Shown: positions 7,540 through 15,605 of the stretch, piece after piece | Position numbering within the stretch: the stretch's first letter is position 1 | Layout: every line of letters begins with the position of its first letter | Assembly (NCBI GenBank): GCA_020636215.1 | Contig: JACJYG010000006.1 | Location: forward strand, 930,001-994,000 | Length of the DNA: 64,000 bases | Source: Lewinellaceae bacterium | GTDB taxonomy: Bacteria; Bacteroidota; Bacteroidia; Chitinophagales; Saprospiraceae | Direction: 5' to 3' | Made by a program: the position numbers and the translations under genes | The notes under the pieces: generated by a model | The model's database searches: none | Seen by the model: the letters and a program-made list of their open reading frames with translations, nothing else | What the model was told of the DNA's origin: nothing

Positions 7540-8490
7540 ATGAATATAAGTAGCAGTATTTCTGGTTTTTCCTTTACCGGGCGGCTCCTATTGCCGTGGG
7601 AAGCATGGGAGGCATTGGTTATCGCGCTGTTGTTGGGTGCCTTAGCCGGTTGGAGCCTTTACCGTTGGCAGATGCGTCGCCTTCGCCGGCCAATAGAATC
7701 TATTATGCAAAGCCTGAGCGGGATAAACCTGGAAGCATCGGAGCTTCTGCTCAACCGGGTGGATACCCCGCTGCTCAAGCCCCTGGCGGAAAAACTGAGC
7801 ATCATCCTGCAACAAATGCAACGAGAGTACCAGGCCCAAAAACAATTTACCCAGGACGCCAGCCACGAACTGCAAACACCGCTGGCGGTTATCAAGGCGC
7901 ATATAGAACTCCTGCTGCAATCGCCACAACTGGGGCAACTGGAAGCAGAGGCGTTGGGTGGCGTCTTGCAAAATGTCAACCGCCTCTCCCGTTTGAACAG
8001 TGCGCTGATCCTGCTCTCCAAGATCGATAACCAACGATTCCCGGATGTGCAGGCCGTCCGTATTGGTGCGCTGCTCCAGGAGATACTGGAAAATTTTGAA
8101 GATCTGATCAGCGCACAAAAACTTCGGGTAGAACTGTTACTTTCGTCTGAGGTGCAGGTCAGTATGAGCGCCAGTCTGGCGGAAATCCTTCTGGCCAATC
8201 TTTTGCAGAATGCTATACGCCATAACCTCCGGGGCGGGTACATCAGCGCCAGTTTGAAAGGACAGCGGCTGACGGTCACCAATCCTGGAAAAGTGTTGAC
8301 AGGGCCCCCCGAAAAACTGTTTGAACGCTTCGAACGGGATTCTGACTCCGAACAAAGCCTTGGACTGGGATTGTCTATCGTTCAACGGATTTGTAAATTG
8401 TACGGTTTTGGGCTGCAGTACCATCATGAGGAAGGGCTGCATACGGTAAGCATAGATTTTTCCAAACGAGACGCAGCAAACACTGCCTGA
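7540..8490 (+). CDS. Short sensor histidine kinase, partner of the OmpR regulator
   Basis: A 316-residue kinase with one membrane segment (about 21-43), a HAMP-less linker, a HisKA domain with His109 (QDASHELQTPLAVIK) and an HATPase_c domain with N box ANLLQNAIRH (about 225-235) and G2 box LGLGLSIV. The G1 box is degenerate (VTNPGKVL in place of DxGxG), a form seen in small Bacteroidota kinases. Kinases paired with OmpR regulators usually have two membrane segments around a periplasmic sensor; here that part is missing, and an in-frame mini-ORF with two stops precedes the gene. It would phosphorylate the regulator at 6782-7459. Whether it is a complete kinase or an N-terminally shortened one is open. 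Confidence 0.8.
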   Translation: MNISSSISGFSFTGRLLLPWEAWEALVIALLLGALAGWSLYRWQMRRLRRPIESIMQSLSGINLEASELLLNRVDTPLLKPLAEKLSIILQQMQREYQAQKQFTQDASHELQTPLAVIKAHIELLLQSPQLGQLEAEALGGVLQNVNRLSRLNSALILLSKIDNQRFPDVQAVRIGALLQEILENFEDLISAQKLRVELLLSSEVQVSMSASLAEILLANLLQNAIRHNLRGGYISASLKGQRLTVTNPGKVLTGPPEKLFERFERDSDSEQSLGLGLSIVQRICKLYGFGLQYHHEEGLHTVSIDFSKRDAANTA

Positions 8491-8568
8491 AGATACACGT
8501 TCTCTTTATTGGTGGGAGTGTTATAAATAGCCCTCCCGAATTTCATAATTTCAATAACGACCTTACTT

Positions 8569-10095
8569 ATGGAAATAGTTACCAAGATAGAACTTCGCCA
8601 CCTGCGCTATGAAGATTACATGAGCCTCAAGGAGGCCATGGCCCGGGCATATGCAGGCGGAGGAATCACGATCTGGAATAAAAGAAGCATCAAACGGCTT
8701 CTGGATATTTTTCCGGAAGGCCAGCTTTGCGTAGTAGTCGATGGTAAAGTCGCGGCCTGCGCTCTTTCTCTGATAGTGGATTACAAAAAGTTTGGAGACA
8801 ACCACAACTATAATCAAATCACAGGCCATGAGTCCTTTAGCACTCACGATTCCGATGGCGACGTGTTGTACGGTATAGAGCTATTTGTCCATCCTGATTT
8901 TCGCGGCCTGCGCCTGGGGCGCCGATTGTACGATGCGCGCAAAGAGCTTTGTGAGTCGTTAAACCTGAAGTCCATCGTCGCCGGCGGCCGGATTCCCAAT
9001 TATAAAGACTACGCTGATGAACTGACGCCCCGTCAATACATCGAGAAAGTGAAAATGAAGGAGATCTATGACCCTACCCTCACTTTCCAGTTGTCAAACG
9101 ATTTTCACGTCAAAAAAATCATCAAACATTACCTGCCGGAAGACCGGGAATCGAAAGAATATGCAACACTGCTGGAATGGAACAACATCTATTACCAGGA
9201 GGAAGAGAAGCTAATCAATGCCCCGCGCGATGTGGTCCGGGTTGGAATTGTCCAGTGGCAGATGCGCCTTTTTCCCAACTTCGAATCGCTGGTGGAACAG
9301 GCCGAGTATTTCATCGATGCCGTCAGCGCCTATAAGGCGGATTTTATACTTTTCCCGGAGTTCTTTGAAGCGCCGCTCATGGCCGATTATAACCACTTGG
9401 GCGAGGCCCGGGCCATCCGGGAATTGGCCGGTTACACCGAGCTTTTGCGCGACAAGTTTATCGAATTCGCCGTTTCCTACAATGTCAATATTATCACCGG
9501 GAGCATGCCAAAGCTGGAGCCGGACGGCCACCTCTACAACGTCTCTTATCTATGCCGGCGAGACAGCACCTGGGAAAAATACCAGAAGATCCACATCACG
9601 CCTTCCGAGCGGTCGGCCTGGGGAATGGTTGGCGGAAGGGAGGTCCGGGTGTTTGACACCGACTGTGGTAAGATTGGCATTCTCATCTGCTATGATGTAG
9701 AATTTCCGGAATTGGGGCGGGTTCTGGCTGACCAGGGCATGCAGATATTGTTCGTCCCCTTCCTGACCGATACGCAGAACGGCTACAATCGGGTGCGCTG
9801 CTGCGCCCAGGCCCGCGCTATTGAAAACGAGTGTTATGTGGTTCTGGCCGGTTGTGTAGGGAACCTGCCAAGGGTCAATAATATGGACATCAACTACGCC
9901 CAGTCCGCCATCTTCACTCCCTCGGATTTTGCCTTCCCCACCAACGCCATTCGGGCGGAGGCCACGCCGAATACAGAGATGACCGTCATTGCCGACGTGA
10001 GCCTGGAATTGCTGAAGGAATTGCATGAATTCGGCAGCGTGAATACCTTAAAGGATCGCCGTAAAGACCTCTATAAAGTTGTGATGAAGAAATGA
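8569..10095 (+). CDS. GNAT acetyltransferase fused to carbon-nitrogen hydrolase
   Basis: A 508-residue two-domain enzyme. Residues about 1-190 form a GNAT N-acetyltransferase domain with the acetyl-CoA loop in LFVHPDFRGLRLGRRLYD (107-124). Residues about 222-490 form a nitrilase-superfamily carbon-nitrogen hydrolase with the catalytic triad Glu264 (ILFPEFFEAP), Lys340 (YQKIHITPSE) and Cys374 (LICYDVEFPE). The fusion is known in Bacteroidota and other phyla, but the physiological substrate is not established; acylation or deacylation of an amide-containing metabolite is a reasonable guess. There is no signal peptide, so it is cytoplasmic. A tiny membrane-type ORF overlaps the stop (ATGA) and the PPK2 gene follows 73 bases downstream, so co-transcription is likely. 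Confidence 0.88.
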   Translation: MEIVTKIELRHLRYEDYMSLKEAMARAYAGGGITIWNKRSIKRLLDIFPEGQLCVVVDGKVAACALSLIVDYKKFGDNHNYNQITGHESFSTHDSDGDVLYGIELFVHPDFRGLRLGRRLYDARKELCESLNLKSIVAGGRIPNYKDYADELTPRQYIEKVKMKEIYDPTLTFQLSNDFHVKKIIKHYLPEDRESKEYATLLEWNNIYYQEEEKLINAPRDVVRVGIVQWQMRLFPNFESLVEQAEYFIDAVSAYKADFILFPEFFEAPLMADYNHLGEARAIRELAGYTELLRDKFIEFAVSYNVNIITGSMPKLEPDGHLYNVSYLCRRDSTWEKYQKIHITPSERSAWGMVGGREVRVFDTDCGKIGILICYDVEFPELGRVLADQGMQILFVPFLTDTQNGYNRVRCCAQARAIENECYVVLAGCVGNLPRVNNMDINYAQSAIFTPSDFAFPTNAIRAEATPNTEMTVIADVSLELLKELHEFGSVNTLKDRRKDLYKVVMKK

Positions 10096-10151
10096 GCGCC
10101 GCACTTTTGGCCATTGGGCTGTTGATGCTGGCAGGGTACTTCATTTTTTAA
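10092..10151 (+). other. 19-codon hydrophobic mini-ORF overlapping the upstream stop
   Basis: An ATG overlaps the stop of the GNAT-nitrilase gene (ATGA) and opens a 19-codon frame (MSAALLAIGLLMLAGYFIF) that ends in TAA at 10149. The product would be one membrane helix. It may be a genuine small membrane protein made by translational coupling, or the leftover first helix of a larger membrane protein. Nothing else supports expression. Confidence 0.25.
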
Positions 10152-10168
10152 AAATAATTAGGAATGCT

Positions 10169-10981
10169 ATGGAGCAGGATTTTCCAACGATTCCTGGGCA
10201 GGATGCCATATTCGACAAGCAGGTGCTGCAGCATTATAGCGTCAATCCTGCTTATGTGCACGACTTGTACTATCTGCAGGTCGAATTGCTGAAACTGCAA
10301 AAGCACATCCACGAGCATGGCCTGCGCCTGGCCATCCTGTTCGAAGGGCGTGACACAGCCGGGAAAGGCGGCGCCATTTTCCGCTTTTCCCAATTTCTCA
10401 ACCCACGCCACTACCGGGTCGTGGCTTTGGGCAAGCCATCAGAAGTGGAGAAAGGGCAGTGGTATTTTCAGCGCTATATCCAGGAACTGCCCAATGCCGG
10501 GGAGATCGTTTTCTTCGACCGCAGCTGGTATAACCGGGCGGTTGTGGAGCCGGTGATGGGCTTTTGCACTCCGGAACAGTACGAGCTGTTTCTGCAACAG
10601 GCGCCATTATTCGAGAAAATGATCATCGATGACGGTATTATTCTGGTCAAGTTCTGGTTCTCCATCGATATGGAAGTGCAGCGCCACCGCATCGAAGACC
10701 GCCTTACCGACCCGCTGAAACAGTGGAAGGTAAGCCCCATCGACCTGTTGGCCCAGGAGAAGTGGCACGAGTTTACGAAATATAAGAACCGCATGTACGA
10801 GCTAACGTCCATGCCGTACAGCCCTTGGGTGATCACCAAGGGGAATATCCGGGAAGCGGCGCGAATCGCCGCCATGCGGTACCTGCTTTATCAAATCGAT
10901 TACAATGGAAAATCGCCGGACCTGGCGCTTCCGGAGCCGGAATTGCTTTGGGTGCATGAGCCGAAGGGGGCGCGAAAATGA
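10169..10981 (+). CDS. ppk2: Polyphosphate kinase 2
   Basis: A 270-residue PPK2-family enzyme, which transfers phosphate between inorganic polyphosphate and nucleotides in the cytoplasm. The Walker A motif is EGRDTAGKGGAI (59-70), Walker B is IVFFDRSWYNR (113-123, Asp117), and the lid region contains HRIEDRLTDPLKQWKVSPID. Length and the single PPK2 domain fit class I, but the preference for GDP or ADP cannot be decided by eye. The start is the ATG at 10169, just after the GNAT-nitrilase gene and the mini-ORF. The run ends before a new promoter-like site at 11000-11027. Confidence 0.9.
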   Translation: MEQDFPTIPGQDAIFDKQVLQHYSVNPAYVHDLYYLQVELLKLQKHIHEHGLRLAILFEGRDTAGKGGAIFRFSQFLNPRHYRVVALGKPSEVEKGQWYFQRYIQELPNAGEIVFFDRSWYNRAVVEPVMGFCTPEQYELFLQQAPLFEKMIIDDGIILVKFWFSIDMEVQRHRIEDRLTDPLKQWKVSPIDLLAQEKWHEFTKYKNRMYELTSMPYSPWVITKGNIREAARIAAMRYLLYQIDYNGKSPDLALPEPELLWVHEPKGARK

Positions 10982-10999
10982 AAAATGCTTTCGGGATAG

Positions 11000-11027
11000 T
11001 TTGAAACTTTAAACTATCCTATCTTTG
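11000..11027 (+). promoter_or_regulatory. Candidate promoter of the propeller kinase gene
   Basis: TTTG (11000-11003) and a perfect TATCTTTG (11020-11027) are separated by 16 bases, a little short of the usual 19. The start would be near 11034, leaving a 5' leader of about 155 bases before the ATG at 11189. Confidence 0.4.
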
Positions 11028-11188
11028 TTCGGATCAGTTACCGCTCTCTTTGCCGCCAATCGCTGAGCAAACACTAAATTCTTACCCAGACAAACAAACG
11101 ATAGAATACGGATCAATTCCTACCCAATGGTGGGAAATCGAAGTATTGCTCATTGCAGTTTTTAGAAAGTTTTTTTTATCGGATAGTC

Positions 11189-14100
11189 ATGAAAAGGGTG
11201 CTGTTTTTCCTTATGGTGGTGGTTTGCGCCATGTACGCCTTTCCTGGAGCTTTGCAGGGAAGTAGGCCGGCTATGGGGCAGTTGGTTAAAGACAGCCTGG
11301 GCAGCAGCCTGTCAGCGGAGGAGTCGGTAGGCTTCTCTCAAAATCAACCGCCCCGATACCACATTTACGCCCATGCGATTGGGCTGGAAGAAGGCTTGCC
11401 CAACACCGACCCCCGCTTCCTCTTTCAGGATAGCCAGGGCTATATCTGGGCCATGTTTTATTCCGGTTTGTACCGTTTCAACGGCCGGGTATTCCAGCCT
11501 GTTCTGTCGGAAAATCAGTATATCATCAAAAGCGGAGTGGGCCTTTCCTTGTTTAACGGGCCGGGTGGTAAGATATGGGTGGTTTATTATCAGGATAAGT
11601 GGGTGGAAGGAAAGCATGATTGGATCCTCCTGCGAGTAGACCTGGTGGACCCGCAAAGCCTGGAAAGCAAAACCTTTGATGAAAACTTTGCCGGCGAAGC
11701 ACCTTTTCCAAAAAGCCAGATCCGCGGTATTACTGCGGATCGGAAAGGGCGGTTGTGGATGGGGCTGGCCGACGGCAGGGCTTACTGCTATGAGGGCCGG
11801 CAAGGCTTCAGGCTGGCCATAAACAATGGAGGGCGTTTCCCGCTGTCTTTTGTGCAACCGGCCTCAGAGGATACCTACTGGGCCTTGAGCGAAAAACGAA
11901 TTTTAGAATTGAGCCCGGAGGGGCTACTGCGCCAGGAGATTGCCCTACCCGGCATACCTTTCAATTTTAATTTTCTCGGCGCACCAGAAGAGGGGGAATT
12001 CTATTTTCAGGCTCGTGATCCAAAGACAAGGACGGGAATAAAAAACTATATCAGAGCCTGCAGCGGCCTAAATGACAGTTATTTTGGTGAATACCAGCTA
12101 CCTCTGCATGATTATATTGGTTTGGCTCCCGATACAAAGGGGCGGCTTTGGGCCTATGGAAGGAATAAGCTCGACATTTATGAAAGAGGGGTAGGCAAGG
12201 TCGCTTCTCTTGCCGGCCATCCGGTATTCAATGGCAAAGATTTTTATGTTGCTAGCGTTTTTTTCGGACAGGATGGCCTGGCCTGGGCTTGTTCGAACGG
12301 AAGGTTATTGGTGATCAGTTTGCAGCCCGAGCGTTTTCACAAAGTGAATGGAAACATCGGCAACCTCAGAGGAATAATCGATACGGGAGATGGAGCCTTA
12401 TTGTGTAATTCCTATGAAGGCCTTTGTATGGTGCGGAATGGTATGGTAGTCCCCCTTCCAAAGGGAATAGTTGCTTTTATCGGAGGCCTTGGACTAGCCC
12501 ATGGCCCCGACGGCGGGATATGGAGCGCAGTACATGGTAATGCTATATTGGAGTTGAATTGGCCGGAGCAGGCCTATCGGACAATCCCTATCAAATTCCA
12601 GGCTCATCAGGAGATTTGGATCGGTGAATCCAAGGTGATACATTGGGACGAGCGAGGATCCCTTTGGGTTGGCATGAGCTACGGCTTGGCCCGGTTTGAC
12701 CTGAAAAGCGAAACCTTTGAATATATCACAAATAGCAGTATAGGCTCTTCCGAGATCAATGATTTCTACAAAAACAGCGAAGGCCTTTGGATGGCCACCC
12801 AAAAGGGGCTTATCCTGATGAAGCCTGTCAATCAGGAAATGGCCTTGTATGATAGTTTCCCTTCCAACAATTTTTCATTTATCCATGAAGATGGACAAGG
12901 CATTTTTTGGCTGGCGTCAAAAGGGGGCGGGCTCATCCGTTGGGATCGCAGCAATGGGAATGTAAAACAATATTCCTCCAAAGACGGCCTGCCCAACGAC
13001 ATCGTACATGCAGTGTATGAAGACAGCCTCGGATTCTTATGGCTGCCCACCAACAATGGGTTGTGCCGCTTCAATAAGCGGACAGAGGATGTTACGAACT
13101 TTTCAACGATTGACGGGCTTGTTCACAATGAATTTAACTTTCTTTCCCACTTCAGGCGCCCAGACGGCGCCCTGTATATGGGGGGAATGGGAGGGCTGAT
13201 TTATTTTCACCCCCGAGATTTCGCCGATGTCCGGCCTTCTACCAGCCCTTTAAGAATGGATGCCTGCTGGTATCAGTTCGAAGACGGCCATACAGACAAT
13301 CGCTTATCTAGTGTAATGGCTTCCCAACAAGCCATTATCCCTCCCGGTTGCAGGGGCATTGGGTTCGAATTCTCGCTTTTAGACTATCATTTTCCGGAAG
13401 GCATAGAATATTATTATCTCCTTCAGGGAGAGGGCCCGAGTTGGAAGCCCATGGAAAATGGGCGGCTGGAGTTATTGCGTCTGGCGCCGGGAAAATACAC
13501 CCTTCGGGTAAAAGCCCGGACTTCGAACAAATCCTGGTCGGCCGAAGAGCTGGCTGTTTCCATTGAAGTATTGAAACCATTTTACCAAAAGGGTTGGTTT
13601 TTTCTTTTGCTAGGCCTGTTGATGGTTGCGTTGGTGGCGGCTCTGGTCCGGCTCAGGATGGCCCAGTTGAGGCGGGAAAAAGCGTATCTGGAAGCAGAAG
13701 TAGCCCGGCGCACCAACCAACTGGCAGAAGATAAGCTGCTTATTTCCAGTCAATACGAAGAGTTGAAACTGCTCAATCAAACCAAAGATAAGCTTTTTGC
13801 CTTGATCGGGCATGAACTGCGCGGGCCCGTGGGGTATTTCCAGAACGTTGGTAAAAACCTGGCTTTTTTGATTGGAAAAGGGCAATACAGCCGGGCCCAG
13901 GCGCTTGGAGAAAGCCTTGAAAAGACATCTCTGATGATGAATGTTACGCTGGATAACCTTCTGCGTTGGGGCTTGTCCCAATCCAGGAACATGCCCTATC
14001 GCCCTGAGGTGCTGAGAGTCGGCGCCATCATACAGGAAGTGGCCGAAGCGTTTATGCCACTTGCCGAAGGAAATGGCATTGAACTGTCTGTCGACGATTG

Positions 14101-14494
14101 CTTGTCCCTGCAAACAGGCCTCCAAGCCTATGCAGACGCCAGCTCCCTGCAGACTATTATGAGGAATCTGGTAGGCAACGCCATCAAATTCACACCGGCG
14201 GAAGGAGCAGTCCGCCTGAGTTGCGCTATAGAAGGCCGGTGGAGGGTGATCGAGGTGGCGGATACGGGAGCGGGCATCCCGGAAGAGCGGTTGCCACATA
14301 TTTTCAAGCTTCGGGAAAGCACAGAAGGCTTGCGGGGTGAAAAGGGAGCCGGCCTTGGCTTATACCTTTGCGCAGAACTGGCCGCAGCCAATGGCGGAAA
14401 AATTGAAGTGCAAAGCCGGGAAGGGGAAGGAACCGTGTTTAGGGTATTTCTGCCCGGACAGCCGGGGCCGAAACAGGAAAAAGTGAACGAATAA
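11189..14494 (+). CDS. Two-component sensor kinase with beta-propeller sensor and Y_Y_Y domain
   Basis: A 1101-residue membrane kinase of the hybrid-like family common in Bacteroidota. Order of parts: signal peptide (1-20, MKRVLFFLMVVVCAMYAFPG), a periplasmic region of about 700 residues with two-component propeller repeats (for example GRLWMGLADGRAYCYE, GSLWVGMSYGLARFD and GFLWLPTNNGLCRFN), a Y_Y_Y domain (about 731-795), a membrane helix (about 804-823), a coiled coil, HisKA with His875 (LIGHELRGPVG), and HATPase_c with N box RNLVGNAIKFT and G1 DTGAGI. Unlike classical hybrids there is no attached receiver or AraC domain; the LytTR regulator gene follows 14 bases later and is the likely partner. 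The ATG at 11189 is preferred over 11153 because it begins the signal peptide. In other species such sensors detect glycans, but the ligand here is unknown. Confidence 0.9.
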   Translation: MKRVLFFLMVVVCAMYAFPGALQGSRPAMGQLVKDSLGSSLSAEESVGFSQNQPPRYHIYAHAIGLEEGLPNTDPRFLFQDSQGYIWAMFYSGLYRFNGRVFQPVLSENQYIIKSGVGLSLFNGPGGKIWVVYYQDKWVEGKHDWILLRVDLVDPQSLESKTFDENFAGEAPFPKSQIRGITADRKGRLWMGLADGRAYCYEGRQGFRLAINNGGRFPLSFVQPASEDTYWALSEKRILELSPEGLLRQEIALPGIPFNFNFLGAPEEGEFYFQARDPKTRTGIKNYIRACSGLNDSYFGEYQLPLHDYIGLAPDTKGRLWAYGRNKLDIYERGVGKVASLAGHPVFNGKDFYVASVFFGQDGLAWACSNGRLLVISLQPERFHKVNGNIGNLRGIIDTGDGALLCNSYEGLCMVRNGMVVPLPKGIVAFIGGLGLAHGPDGGIWSAVHGNAILELNWPEQAYRTIPIKFQAHQEIWIGESKVIHWDERGSLWVGMSYGLARFDLKSETFEYITNSSIGSSEINDFYKNSEGLWMATQKGLILMKPVNQEMALYDSFPSNNFSFIHEDGQGIFWLASKGGGLIRWDRSNGNVKQYSSKDGLPNDIVHAVYEDSLGFLWLPTNNGLCRFNKRTEDVTNFSTIDGLVHNEFNFLSHFRRPDGALYMGGMGGLIYFHPRDFADVRPSTSPLRMDACWYQFEDGHTDNRLSSVMASQQAIIPPGCRGIGFEFSLLDYHFPEGIEYYYLLQGEGPSWKPMENGRLELLRLAPGKYTLRVKARTSNKSWSAEELAVSIEVLKPFYQKGWFFLLLGLLMVALVAALVRLRMAQLRREKAYLEAEVARRTNQLAEDKLLISSQYEELKLLNQTKDKLFALIGHELRGPVGYFQNVGKNLAFLIGKGQYSRAQALGESLEKTSLMMNVTLDNLLRWGLSQSRNMPYRPEVLRVGAIIQEVAEAFMPLAEGNGIELSVDDCLSLQTGLQAYADASSLQTIMRNLVGNAIKFTPAEGAVRLSCAIEGRWRVIEVADTGAGIPEERLPHIFKLRESTEGLRGEKGAGLGLYLCAELAAANGGKIEVQSREGEGTVFRVFLPGQPGPKQEKVNE

Positions 14495-14508
14495 TTTTTA
14501 CACTTGCC

Positions 14509-15249
14509 ATGCAAAGTATCAGAATATTTGTTGTAGAGGACGATCCGATTTACATTCTTGACCTGGAGCGCATTCTGGAAGAATGCGGCTATGCCTTTGT
14601 CGGCCAGGCCGACAACGCAGAGGATGCTTTGAATAAGTTGGCCCGGGAAGCAGTTGACCTGGTCCTGATGGATATCAATATCAAAGGCAATGTCAATGGG
14701 GTCGAGCTGGCGCAATCTGTAGTAGAAATGGGCCTGCCGGTCATTTTTCTGACCGCATTTGAAGATGAACAAACCTACCAGGCGGCTCGGGAAGCATCCA
14801 ACCACGGATATTTAGTGAAGCCGGTCAATAAATTTACCCTGCAGGCCGTGGTGGAGTCAGCGATCTTGAGATATGAAGACTCCAATCTCGCGGTTGAAGT
14901 TTTCCGCCTTTGGCAGGAGAATGAACTGCTCAGCAACGCCCTTTTCATTAAGAGCGTAGACAAGTTGGTGAAAATTTTGATCTCGGATATCTGCATCGTA
15001 GAAGCCGATGGGAATTACTCGGTGATCTATACCGATAACCGGAAATTTGCCGTAAAGGAACCCCTCAAACGGATCAAACAGAGGCTTTCGGCTCGAAGGT
15101 TCATACAGGTTCACCGCAGTTATCTGGTCCAGCTTCCGCTCATCGAGAGTATTAGCCTGGCTAACAGTGAGTTGGAAATTGTCGGGCGCCGCCTGCCGAT
15201 TGGCGCGCGCTACAAAAACCAATTGCTGGGCCGGCTCAATATACTTTAA
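14509..15249 (+). CDS. LytTR-family response regulator
   Basis: A 246-residue regulator: receiver domain (1-125) with acidic residues ED-D at 10-12, phospho-acceptor Asp55 (LVLMDINIKG), Thr near 83 (FLTAFEDE) and Lys near 104 (YLVKPVN), then a LytTR DNA-binding domain (about 140-246) with ADGNYSVIYTDN, RFIQVHRSYLVQL and RLPIGARYKNQLL. It follows the propeller kinase gene by 14 bases and should be its output partner. LytTR regulators bind DNA through beta strands and often control surface or extracellular products. The neighbouring peptide/TPR locus and surface-protein genes are possible but unproven targets. Confidence 0.9.
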   Translation: MQSIRIFVVEDDPIYILDLERILEECGYAFVGQADNAEDALNKLAREAVDLVLMDINIKGNVNGVELAQSVVEMGLPVIFLTAFEDEQTYQAAREASNHGYLVKPVNKFTLQAVVESAILRYEDSNLAVEVFRLWQENELLSNALFIKSVDKLVKILISDICIVEADGNYSVIYTDNRKFAVKEPLKRIKQRLSARRFIQVHRSYLVQLPLIESISLANSELEIVGRRLPIGARYKNQLLGRLNIL

Positions 15250-15605
15250 CTACCAGAAACGGTATTCGTCACCTGAATAGCCATCATTCGTTCCAGATAT
15301 ACGCTATCGGACACCTCTGCCGGGCATGATATGTACTTTTTTTCTATTTTTAGCCAGCTTTTTATATTCCTGATTAAACTATTTACGAAGAAAAATGAAA
15401 GGCGCTCCGTACTCATCCCAAAGCCGGGCATCATTTTAAGCCAGTATATTTTGCCGGATTCCTCCCGGAACAGGCGACTTTAAAATTAACAAGCACTGCT
15501 GAATACACAAAAACTTAAACAACCCGGGAACAGGCCGTTTTTACAAAACAATTCCCCCTTGTATTTACCCCAAAGGCCTGCTCTGGGTAATTAAAACAGC
15601 AGTAT
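15250..15605. other. Gene-free stretch before the first TPR-like paralogue
   Basis: I see no convincing gene in these 356 bases. Forward reading frames contain only ORFs shorter than about 20 codons, none carrying the C-terminal motif of the peptide family found further on. No strong hairpin with a T run and no consensus promoter was found, so it probably holds an unrecognised promoter and leader of the gene at 15606. Confidence 0.4.

Noticed and set aside
15246..15434. 62-codon minus-strand ORF after the LytTR gene
   Set aside because: No recognisable features and poor codon pattern; probably chance.
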